Assembly: GCA_035499415.1 (NCBI GenBank)
Contig: DATJYV010000105.1
Location: forward strand, 1 to 7,625
Length of the DNA: 7,625 nucleotides
Reading direction: 5' to 3'
Source: DATJYV01 sp035499415
GTDB taxonomy: Bacteria > Bacteroidota > Ignavibacteria > UBA10030
Shown here piece by piece: positions 1-5,564 of this stretch (positions within the stretch are counted from its first letter, which is position 1; each line of letters begins with the position of its first letter). The notes below the pieces were generated by a model. It saw nothing but the letters and a program-made list of their open reading frames with translations. It was not told the origin of the DNA and made no database searches. Both the position numbers and the translations under genes were made by a program.

Positions 1-1
1 G

Positions 2-1108
2 GCGCTTGCCCTCGACCTTACGCGCTCGGAAGACGTAAGCCGTGTAACGTTGGCGGATGCCGACGGCGCCCGACTTGAAGCGGTCAGCCGCGAACTCCAT
101 TCGCACAAGCTTCAGACGAGGACTCTCGACGTTCAAAAATACGCCGACGTGGTCGATTGCATGCGGGGTCACGATTGCGCCATTGGCGCGATCTCGTACC
201 GATACAATGTTTCGCTCTCCAGCGCCGCCATTGAATCGGGTATCCATTTTTGCGACCTCGGCGGCAACGACGAAGTGGTCGCCGAGCAACGGACACTCGA
301 CGGATCGGCGAAAAACCGCGGCATCCTCGTCCTTCCCAATTGCGGGCTTGCGCCGGGCATGGCGAACATCCTCGCGGCACGGGGAGCGGAACGCTTCGAT
401 TCCCTCAACTCGATCCGGATTCGCGTCGGCGGATTGCCTCAACATCCCGTTCCTCCGCTCAACTACCAACTTGTTTTTTCCGTCGAAGGTCTCGTGAACG
501 AGTACACGGGATCGTCAGTCATCCTTCGTCACGGCGCGAGGACGAAGGTCGATGCCATGACCGAGGTCGAGGAGATCGCGTTCCCCGAGCCGTTCGGCAC
601 GCTTGAGGCGTTTCACACTTCCGGCGGTACGTCACTCCTCCCATCGATGTTCGAAGGAAAAGTTCGCGCGCTTGACTACAAAACGATCCGGTATCCCGGG
701 CACTGCGAAAAATTCCGGACGCTGCTGGAGCTGGGCTTTGCCTCGAACGAACCGATCAGCGTCGGGCCCAACGTGTTGACCGAACGCGAGATATTCTTCG
801 AGCTTCTCCGAAGAAAACTCCCGGGGGGACAACCGGACGTCGTGCTTGTCCGTGTGACGATCGATGGGATGATGTCCGACAAGAGTCGACATCTCCAGTA
901 TGACCTTATTGATTATTACGACGATTCTGACAATATTACTGCGATGATGCGAACGACTGCCTATCCGACTTCGGTGATCGCCCAGCTCGTTGTGGCGGGG
1001 ACCATCACTCAGCGCGGGGTGCTGACGCCTGAACAGTGCGTGCCGCTGGCGCCGTTCCTGGCGGGGCTCGCGCATCGGAAGGTCTTTGTCGTCGAGACGG
1101 TGTCGTAA
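2..1108 (+). CDS. Saccharopine dehydrogenase-family oxidoreductase, lysine 6-dehydrogenase-like (5' partial)
   Basis: The reading frame is open to the left edge, so the gene starts upstream; the first visible residues, ALALDLTRSEDVSRVTLADAD, read as the end of the first Rossmann helix and the second strand. The GxGxxG dinucleotide-binding loop is therefore off-window, perhaps 15-20 residues away. A TTG at 50 is an internal codon, not the start. Visible landmarks are HFCDLGGND (around 248-272), LPNCGLAPGMANILAARG (around 332-385), VGGLPQHPVPPLNY (around 427-468), EEIAFPEPFGTLEAFHTSGGT (around 569-633) and the RYPGHCEKF segment (around 691-717). These match, from memory, lysine 6-dehydrogenase and related saccharopine dehydrogenase-like enzymes: NAD(P)-dependent cytosolic proteins of about 380 residues acting on lysine or saccharopine-type substrates. 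Family membership is strong; substrate is inference. It is the first visible gene of a tight + strand cluster, 37 nt ahead of the next gene. Confidence 0.88.
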   Translation, partial: ALALDLTRSEDVSRVTLADADGARLEAVSRELHSHKLQTRTLDVQKYADVVDCMRGHDCAIGAISYRYNVSLSSAAIESGIHFCDLGGNDEVVAEQRTLDGSAKNRGILVLPNCGLAPGMANILAARGAERFDSLNSIRIRVGGLPQHPVPPLNYQLVFSVEGLVNEYTGSSVILRHGARTKVDAMTEVEEIAFPEPFGTLEAFHTSGGTSLLPSMFEGKVRALDYKTIRYPGHCEKFRTLLELGFASNEPISVGPNVLTEREIFFELLRRKLPGGQPDVVLVRVTIDGMMSDKSRHLQYDLIDYYDDSDNITAMMRTTAYPTSVIAQLVVAGTITQRGVLTPEQCVPLAPFLAGLAHRKVFVVETVS

Positions 1109-1145
1109 GCCGTCTTCACTCAACCACCACCACTGAGGGAAGCCC

Positions 1146-1532
1146 ATGGGCCAGCAGCAACTCATTCTTGTTGTCCTGGGGATGATTATTGTCGGCATCG
1201 CGATCGTGGTCGCCGTCACCATGTTCCAGTCGAACGCGATCGAGTCGAGCCGAAGCGCGCTTATCAACGACTTGTTGTACTTTGCGTCAAAAGCGCGCGG
1301 CTATTACTGGCGTCCTCTGAACTTTGGGGGAGGGAACCACAGTTTCAACGGGATCACCATGGGGATGATCTCGAGCATGTCGGAGAATGAAAACGGGCGG
1401 TACTACATAGAAAGCTACACCACCAACGAGGTCGTATTTGTGGGAGTGGGCCGCATGGTGGCGGGGGACGATTCCGTCCGCGTGCGTATGACCGTCAACG
1501 AGCAGAACAGCGTCATCCAGATCGTCAACTAG
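1146..1532 (+). CDS. Small single-pass membrane protein, pilin-like, function unknown
   Basis: This 128-aa protein begins MGQQQ and continues directly into a hydrophobic helix (residues 6-26, LILVVLGMIIVGIAIVVAVTM), followed by a short amphipathic stretch (SNAIESSRSALINDLLYFASKA, about 29-50) and a glycine- and serine-rich beta-type C-terminal region. The layout resembles a type IV pilin or pseudopilin: an N-terminal helix and a small globular periplasmic or surface head. It lacks a prepilin peptidase site, with no basic leader and no GFTLIE-like motif. I recall similar MGQQQ-starting hypothetical proteins in Ignavibacteria/Chlorobi-type genomes, but this is unverified and I give no function. 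The start is supported by GAGGGA at 1135-1140, 5 nt before the ATG, and by the position of the membrane helix. It lies 37 nt after the dehydrogenase and 1 nt before yajQ, so co-expression is likely. Confidence 0.8.
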   Translation: MGQQQLILVVLGMIIVGIAIVVAVTMFQSNAIESSRSALINDLLYFASKARGYYWRPLNFGGGNHSFNGITMGMISSMSENENGRYYIESYTTNEVVFVGVGRMVAGDDSVRVRMTVNEQNSVIQIVN

Positions 1533-1533
1533 C

Positions 1534-2031
1534 ATGGCACAGCAGAACTCCTTCGACATCGTTTCCGAAGTCAACCTCCAGGAGGTCGACAACGCGCTGA
1601 ACCAGGCAACGAAAGAGGTCACGCAGAGGTACGACTTCAAGGGGATCCCCACAAATCTGGAGTTCCGTCAAAAGGAGCGAGAGCTTGTCGTGACAACCGG
1701 GGACGATTTCCATCTGAAGAGCGCCATCGACATTCTCCAGACGAAGCTGATCAAGCGCGGCATCCCGCTCAAATCTCTTCAGTACGGAAAAGTGGACCAG
1801 GCCCCCGGCGGGTCGGTTCGTCAGATCATTACACTTCAGGTCGGCATCGGCAAGGAAGATGCAAAAACAATCGTCCGGCTTATCAAGGACAGCAAGATCC
1901 GGGTTCAGGCGCAGATCATGGAAGACCAGGTCCGCGTGAGCGGAAAAAACAAAGACGACCTTCAGTCCGTCATTGCGCTGCTCCGTCAGCAGGACTTTCC
2001 GTTTGCGATGCAGTTCGCAAATTATCGTTAA
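1534..2031 (+). CDS. yajQ: YajQ family (UPF0234) nucleotide-binding protein
   Basis: At 165 aa it has the usual YajQ length (E. coli YajQ is about 163). It shows the family signatures from end to end: N-terminal SFDIVSEVNLQEVDNALNQA, QRYDFKG near residues 31-37, a central ILQTKLIKRGI, then IVRLIKDSKIRVQAQIMEDQVRVSGKNKDDLQSVIALLR and the C-terminal FPFAMQFANYR. The family is a small cytosolic two-domain alpha/beta protein. Members in Xanthomonas and Pseudomonas are reported to bind cyclic di-GMP and affect transcription, and others have been linked to tRNA or nucleotide binding; the role here is not determined by the sequence. No SD precedes the ATG, which lies 1 nt after the stop of the pilin-like gene, so translation is probably coupled to that gene. 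The stop codon directly abuts the amidase start (TAAATG). Confidence 0.95.
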   Translation: MAQQNSFDIVSEVNLQEVDNALNQATKEVTQRYDFKGIPTNLEFRQKERELVVTTGDDFHLKSAIDILQTKLIKRGIPLKSLQYGKVDQAPGGSVRQIITLQVGIGKEDAKTIVRLIKDSKIRVQAQIMEDQVRVSGKNKDDLQSVIALLRQQDFPFAMQFANYR

Positions 2032-3627
2032 ATGATTTTTCTCTGCCGCAGGATCGCTTTCCCCTGCCTCGTGTTGCTTTTATCGCTGGGCGTCGTCCCT
2101 TCCCTCCGGTCGGAACAGCGAAAGATTCTTGTCAGAACCGCCCAGAAGGACAGTGCGTACGTCACCGGGCTTGACACCGCCGGGACGACGTGGGTCCCGC
2201 TCGTGGAGTTTTTCTCCTCCGCAAGAATTCCGTGCACCTTCCACGATTCCAGCGGAACGCTGGAGGTGTCGGTCTTCACACGCCGCCTGCAATTCACCCG
2301 TCGAAGCCCCTTTGTCCTCGTGACTGAAATTTCCTCGGGCGAAGCGACGGTGTACCAGATGTCGTCTCCCCTTCGCGGCGCCGGAGCCCGCCCGTTTGCA
2401 TTACTCCCCAACTTCGTTTCGTTTCTGAACGACATCTGGCCCGGAGGAGCGCGAACCGACTCGGCACTCACGACAATATCGCTCGGCCCCACCGTGCGAC
2501 CGTTTGACATCACCGGGCTCGACATCGAAAAGAAGCTGAACGGCTATCTCCTGACCGTCCGCGCCATCCGCAAGCTCGGGGACATCGAAAAGTGGATGAA
2601 TCCGGACGGCTGGCTGTTTGTCACGATTGCCAACGCCACCGCCGACACCAGCGCGTTGAAGGCGGTAAAACCGGCGGGGGCGCTCCGACAGGTCCTGACA
2701 TTCCAGTCCCCGACTTCCGTTCAGTTGACATTCCGGCTCGCGCCCGACGTCGTCCAGGCAGACATTCTCAACGACACGGATTCCTACAATCTTCTTATCT
2801 CACTCCGGACGGAGTCGGAGGCGGAGCGAAAAGCCGCTGAACGGAAGAAGCAGGAGACGATTCAGGAGGGACTTGAAAAGCGGCGGGGACGATGGAAAAT
2901 GGACGTCATCGTCATCGACCCGGGGCACGGGGGCAAGGATCCGGGGGCGCTCGGCGTGTCCAACGTGCGGGAAAAAGACGTCACACTTGCGATTGCCTTA
3001 CGGCTCGGGAGATTGATTCAGCAAAACCTCATAGGCGTCAAGGTTGTCTACACGCGGACGACCGACACGTTCGTCGAGCTCTACCGCCGAACGCAGATTG
3101 CCAATGAAGCGGGGGGAAAGCTCTTCATCAGCATCCACTGCAACTCGATGGAGCAGAAACCATCGCGGGCGCACGGGTTCGAGATCTACCTGCTTCGGCC
3201 GGGAAAAACGGAGGATGCCATCACCATCGCGGCACGTGAGAACGCGTCCGTGCGGTTGGAAGAAGGGTACGAAAGCCGATACAAAAAACTGACGGAGGAG
3301 GAATTCATCATCGTGACGATGGCGCAAAGCGCATACGTGAAATACAGCGAAGAGTTTGCGCAGCTGACGGCAAAGTCGATGGGGACGGAGCTGAAGATCA
3401 GGAACAGCGGCGTGAAGCAGGCGGGGTTTTACGTGCTTGTCGGCGCGTCGATGCCGAATGTCCTCGTGGAGACCGGCTACCTTTCAAACCGCAAGGATGA
3501 GAAATTCCTGAAAAGCACTTCCGGCCAGAAAAAGATTGCCTCGGCAATCCTTAATGGTATCCGGGCCTATAAAACGTATTACGAAGAAGCTCTGCGAGAG
3601 GGGCAAGGGGGAACCGAAGGAGATTAA
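2032..3627 (+). CDS. Secreted N-acetylmuramoyl-L-alanine amidase (Amidase_3, zinc-dependent)
   Basis: This periplasmic enzyme should cleave the amide bond between N-acetylmuramic acid and L-alanine in peptidoglycan, typically for daughter-cell separation or remodelling. The 531-aa protein starts with a signal peptide (residues 1 to about 27, MIFLCRRIAFPCLVLLLSLG). Residues about 40-100 resemble a copper-amine-oxidase-N-like or other small beta domain; about 165-260 look like an AMIN-type beta domain that would target septal peptidoglycan (weak, by pattern). A charged, probably helical linker (about 262-288, rich in E, K and R) leads to the Amidase_3 domain (about 291-520). The expected zinc ligands and catalytic glutamate are present: H299 in DPGHGG, E314 in REKD, H369 in SIHCN and E480 in VETGY. 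The 111 residues between H369 and E480 leave room for a regulatory helix insertion as in AmiB/AmiC. Its ATG abuts the yajQ stop and has no SD, suggesting translational coupling. It is the last gene of the operon. Confidence 0.93.
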   Translation: MIFLCRRIAFPCLVLLLSLGVVPSLRSEQRKILVRTAQKDSAYVTGLDTAGTTWVPLVEFFSSARIPCTFHDSSGTLEVSVFTRRLQFTRRSPFVLVTEISSGEATVYQMSSPLRGAGARPFALLPNFVSFLNDIWPGGARTDSALTTISLGPTVRPFDITGLDIEKKLNGYLLTVRAIRKLGDIEKWMNPDGWLFVTIANATADTSALKAVKPAGALRQVLTFQSPTSVQLTFRLAPDVVQADILNDTDSYNLLISLRTESEAERKAAERKKQETIQEGLEKRRGRWKMDVIVIDPGHGGKDPGALGVSNVREKDVTLAIALRLGRLIQQNLIGVKVVYTRTTDTFVELYRRTQIANEAGGKLFISIHCNSMEQKPSRAHGFEIYLLRPGKTEDAITIAARENASVRLEEGYESRYKKLTEEEFIIVTMAQSAYVKYSEEFAQLTAKSMGTELKIRNSGVKQAGFYVLVGASMPNVLVETGYLSNRKDEKFLKSTSGQKKIASAILNGIRAYKTYYEEALREGQGGTEGD

Positions 3628-3633
3628 GATTGA

Positions 3634-3658
3634 AGTCGGGTCCATGTTACACCCGACT
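3634..3658 (+). terminator. Hairpin just after the amidase gene, possible weak terminator
   Basis: AGTCGGGT (3634-3641) pairs perfectly with ACCCGACT (3651-3658) across a 9-nt loop, starting 6 nt after the amidase stop. No T-run follows (the next bases are CGCCAACTG), so it is not a classic intrinsic terminator. It may slow polymerase or protect the 3' end of the operon mRNA. Confidence 0.4.
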
Positions 3659-3665
3659 CGCCAAC

Positions 3666-3800
3666 TGTCATCGCGAGCGTTCTGTGCGAAGCGATCTGAT
3701 CTTTAGGGGTGCAATCGAAGGAGGTCGGATTGCTTCCCGCCACAAGAAGGATCACGGCGGGCAGGCGCCCCGATAAAGAGCATCGGGACTCGCAATGACA
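3666..3800. repeat. Palindromic MITE/REP-like intergenic repeat element
   Basis: The ends are inverted repeats: TGTCATCGCGAG on the left, and on the right CTCGCAATGACA, whose complement is TGTCATTGCGAG (11 of 12 match). Inside, GCGAAGCGATCTGA (left, about 3686-3699) is matched on the right by the complement of TCGGATTGCTTCCCGC (about 3725-3740), so the whole 135 bp can fold as an imperfect cruciform. The right arm carries two nested hairpins: CCCGCC/GGCGGG (3736-3741 with 3756-3761) and CCCGAT/ATCGGG (3769-3774 with 3782-3787). From memory, intergenic repeats built on TGTCATTGCGAG...GAAGCAATCT recur in many bacterial genomes. No transposase and no obvious target duplication are seen. It is non-coding as far as I can tell. 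Confidence 0.7.
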
Positions 3801-3810
3801 CCTGGCTGGA

Positions 3811-3831
3811 CACCATCAGACGCAGATGGTG
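3811..3831. other. Short hairpin in the convergent intergenic region
   Basis: CACCATC (3811-3817) is complementary to GATGGTG (3825-3831) with a 7-nt loop. It lies between the palindromic repeat and the strong terminator and has no T-tract. It may be a residue of a repeat or an RNA 3'-end structure; no specific function can be assigned. Confidence 0.4.
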
Positions 3832-3850
3832 CCCACGCACCAGAAATAAG

Positions 3851-3883
3851 AAAGGGCATCCGGTTGTTCACCGGATGCCCTTT
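3851..3883 (-). terminator. Strong intrinsic terminator, chiefly for the minus-strand genes, possibly bidirectional
   Basis: AAAGGGCATCCGGT (3851-3864) pairs perfectly with ACCGGATGCCCTTT (3870-3883), giving a 14-bp stem and a 5-nt loop. Read on the minus strand, the stem is followed by CTTATTTCTG, so the transcript ends in a U-rich tail (TTTCTTATTTCT); this is the expected exit for the T9SS-substrate gene, whose stop is 36 nt upstream. On the plus strand the tail is TTTGCGTTTG, which is weaker but could back up termination of the amidase operon. Confidence 0.85.
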
Positions 3884-3892
3884 GCGTTTGAC

Positions 3893-3909
3893 TCCGGCTG
3901 TGAGCCGGA
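3893..3909 (-). other. Short GC-rich hairpin downstream of the T9SS-substrate gene
   Basis: TCCGGCT (3893-3899) pairs with AGCCGGA (3903-3909) across a 3-nt loop. It lies 9 nt past the stop of the minus-strand gene and just before the strong terminator. There is no U-run, so it probably acts only as an mRNA 3'-end structure, if at all. Confidence 0.4.
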
Positions 3910-3918
3910 ATTCGAACG

Positions 3919-5349
3919 TTACTTCAGCAGCATCATCTTCTTCGTGATCCGCGCTTCGCCGGAACGGAGTTCATAAATGTAAGTTCCGGATGCCAGACGC
4001 GATGCATCGAACGTCGCCTTGTAAGAACCGGCGGCGAGTTCCTGGTTCACGAGCGACGCTACTTCCCTGCCGAGAACGTCGTACACCTTCAACGTCGTCA
4101 TTCCGGTATTCGCGATGCTGAACCGAATTTCGGTGGACGGGTTGAAAGGATTCGGAAAATTCTGGGAGAGCGTGTAGTTGTTCGCCACGAGGCCGGGGAG
4201 CGGTTCAACCCGAAGAATCGTGCTCCTGAACATTTCAATACCCGTCGTGTCGTGACTGAATATTCCCACGTAAACCGTATCACCCGTTGGGCTAAAGCCG
4301 ATATCTCTGACTTCTAGCTGAGCATGGGTAAAGACCGTATGCGTGGTGTCATACACCAAGCTGTCCTTGAGCACAGGATGGGAGCGGTTTGACATGTCAA
4401 ATCCATAGAGTCTACCGCCGAGCCATGGGGCTAGACTCGCTGCTCCATCGGTGCCACCCGCAGTCAACCAGAGATATCCTGTCCTGGGGTCCCACGCTGT
4501 CGCGGTACCTGTCAGCCCGAGAAATAACGTGTCCTTGAGGGTATATCCGCTCAACACATCCCCTTGGTAATGAAACGTCTCATGTACATCGTACCTTGGG
4601 AGGTAAACGTCATGGCCATCATGACTAACGACCAATGATCTGCCAAATCCAGCAGAGACACCAAGGGTCACATCGGCAGTCGGATCCTGAGTGGCACCGA
4701 AATTTGCTGGAATAGCTACGATGTTGCCACCCGGGTATACCGGACCGACGAAGACTTCTCCATCGTCACTGATGCTGCAGAAGGTGGAGGCGCTTCCTTT
4801 GGCCCCCGAGGGAGCATAGAATCCCGCGATGGGAGAGTAGACTCGCTGCAAGACAGTGCCGTCATGGTAGTTGAGTTTCCATATGATACTGGAACCCTTT
4901 GTCAGATAGATATTCCCGTCCGGACCAGTTCTCATCCCGGTCGTACTCGAGAAACCAACGACATTTGTATCCTTCGCAGGATACACGGCTAACAAATTTC
5001 CATTAAGGGTATCATGGACTGTGTGGCTAAACCCGTCCACGCCGTTTAGGACTACCATGGGTGAGAACGATGCCTGGGTCCCATTCGGATTGAAGACCCA
5101 AACCTTCCCAACAGCAGTGCTTCCCAAACTGCTTGTGATTGTGGAATCCGTGGTAGTATACGATGCAACCCAAAGTCTGCCCATCGGATCCACGGTGATC
5201 GCGTTGTTTAAGCCGCTCCCGTTATGGGTCTGAAACGTATTCGATGGAAAGAGCTTTACGAAATTCCATCCTTGCGCGTTCAAATTCGCGGCGCCAAAGC
5301 ACACGAGCATGATGATAAGGGCTGCGAAAAGAGAAGGCAATTTTTTCAT
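3919..5349 (-). CDS. Secreted propeller-like protein with type IX secretion C-terminal sorting domain
   Basis: The 476-aa protein has an N-terminal signal peptide (residues 1 to about 25, basic MKK, hydrophobic core, likely cut after NLNA). The body, about 45-385, contains roughly six spaced repeats in which a D/P-G turn is followed by an aromatic-rich strand (VDPMGRLWVASY, TGPDGNIYLTKG, SISDDGEVFVGP, VSHDGHDVYLPR, DPRTGYLWLTAG, FSPTGDTVYVGI). This pattern suggests an NHL- or SMP-30-like beta-propeller. Residues 390-476 form a T9SS type A sorting domain: YTLSQNFPNPFNPSTEI, then LKVYDVLGREVASLV, SGTYIYELRSG and the basic end KKMMLLK. The family is exported across the outer membrane by T9SS, with the domain removed or used for attachment. 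No enzyme motif is recognised, so the ligand or role is unknown. The start is set by AGGAGGT 5 nt upstream. A PorV-like gene lies two genes upstream. Confidence 0.92.
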   Translation of the reverse strand: MKKLPSLFAALIIMLVCFGAANLNAQGWNFVKLFPSNTFQTHNGSGLNNAITVDPMGRLWVASYTTTDSTITSSLGSTAVGKVWVFNPNGTQASFSPMVVLNGVDGFSHTVHDTLNGNLLAVYPAKDTNVVGFSSTTGMRTGPDGNIYLTKGSSIIWKLNYHDGTVLQRVYSPIAGFYAPSGAKGSASTFCSISDDGEVFVGPVYPGGNIVAIPANFGATQDPTADVTLGVSAGFGRSLVVSHDGHDVYLPRYDVHETFHYQGDVLSGYTLKDTLFLGLTGTATAWDPRTGYLWLTAGGTDGAASLAPWLGGRLYGFDMSNRSHPVLKDSLVYDTTHTVFTHAQLEVRDIGFSPTGDTVYVGIFSHDTTGIEMFRSTILRVEPLPGLVANNYTLSQNFPNPFNPSTEIRFSIANTGMTTLKVYDVLGREVASLVNQELAAGSYKATFDASRLASGTYIYELRSGEARITKKMMLLK

Positions 5350-5354
5350 TTCCT

Positions 5355-5361
5355 ACCTCCT
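5355..5361 (-). promoter_or_regulatory. Shine-Dalgarno site of the T9SS-substrate gene
   Basis: The minus strand reads AGGAGGT followed by 5 nt and then ATG, a near-ideal ribosome binding site that fixes the start at 5349. It is stronger than any site seen in the + strand operon. Confidence 0.85.
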
Positions 5362-5392
5362 ATACCTTGTTTGTGAGAAAAACAGGAAATCT

Positions 5393-5425
5393 AAAACCTC
5401 TAATCCATTAAAAGGACAAGGTTTT
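5393..5425 (-). other. Possible stem-loop in the leader of the T9SS-substrate gene
   Basis: AAAACCT (5393-5399) is complementary to AGGTTTT (5419-5425) with a 19-nt loop. It is AU-rich and could form in the mRNA leader about 44-76 nt upstream of the start codon. Pairing of this length can arise by chance, so confidence is low. Confidence 0.25.
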
Positions 5426-5467
5426 CAAATTCCCGCGTGACATCGTGCCGTACAAATTCAGACGGGT

Positions 5468-5479
5468 ATCACCTCCTTT
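5468..5479 (-). promoter_or_regulatory. Orphan extended Shine-Dalgarno-like sequence
   Basis: The minus strand reads AAAGGAGGTGAT, a full 12-nt complement of the canonical 16S rRNA 3' tail (ATCACCTCCTTT). It sits 118 nt upstream of the T9SS-substrate start and is not followed at normal spacing by an ATG, GTG or TTG opening a real ORF; the overlapping GTG reads only GTG ATA CCC GTC TGA. The rest of the 215-nt gap (5350-5564) shows no other gene. It could be a leader-peptide or standby ribosome site, or the remnant of a lost gene start. Confidence 0.4.
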
Positions 5480-5564
5480 TGAGAGAGTTTAATTTTCTTG
5501 AATGGAATGTCAGTTTGGTTACCTCTTCAATTCCGATGAGCGTGATCCTTTGGTTCTCAATCTG

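Noticed and set aside
50..52. TTG as the start codon of the dehydrogenase
   Set aside because: The frame continues open to base 2 and the upstream residues fit the Rossmann fold, so the true start is off-window.
1146..1220. Type IV prepilin signal in the MGQQQ protein
   Set aside because: There is no basic leader, no Gly/Phe cleavage site and no Glu at position +5, so a standard prepilin peptidase substrate is not supported.
632..1267. A 211-codon open frame on the minus strand across the dehydrogenase end and the pilin-like gene start
   Set aside because: It overlaps two well-supported + strand genes, has low-complexity, Arg/His/Pro-rich composition without any recognisable motif, and is typical of antisense shadow frames in GC-rich codons.
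2028..2525. A 165-codon minus-strand frame opposite the amidase N-terminus
   Set aside because: It is antisense to a signal-peptide-bearing gene with conserved catalytic residues, and its translation shows no domain or membrane pattern.
5408..5443. An 11-codon minus-strand ORF (MSRGNLKTLSF) downstream of the orphan SD
   Set aside because: The ATG lies 24 nt past the SD, too far for normal initiation, and such a short frame is expected by chance. It is kept only as a possibility within the orphan SD finding.
5395..5470. Sigma-type promoter for the T9SS-substrate gene (TTGAAA or TTTG-type elements on the minus strand)
   Set aside because: No pair with convincing -35/-10 or Bacteroidota TTTG/TAnnTTTG spacing was found, so I could not support a call.
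5465..5495. Plus-strand text TATCACCTCCTTTT followed by GAGAGTTTAAT resembles the 3' end and the 5' end of 16S rRNA
   Set aside because: Only about a dozen bases match each end, with no flanking rRNA sequence. The first part is better explained as an SD on the minus strand and the second as chance.
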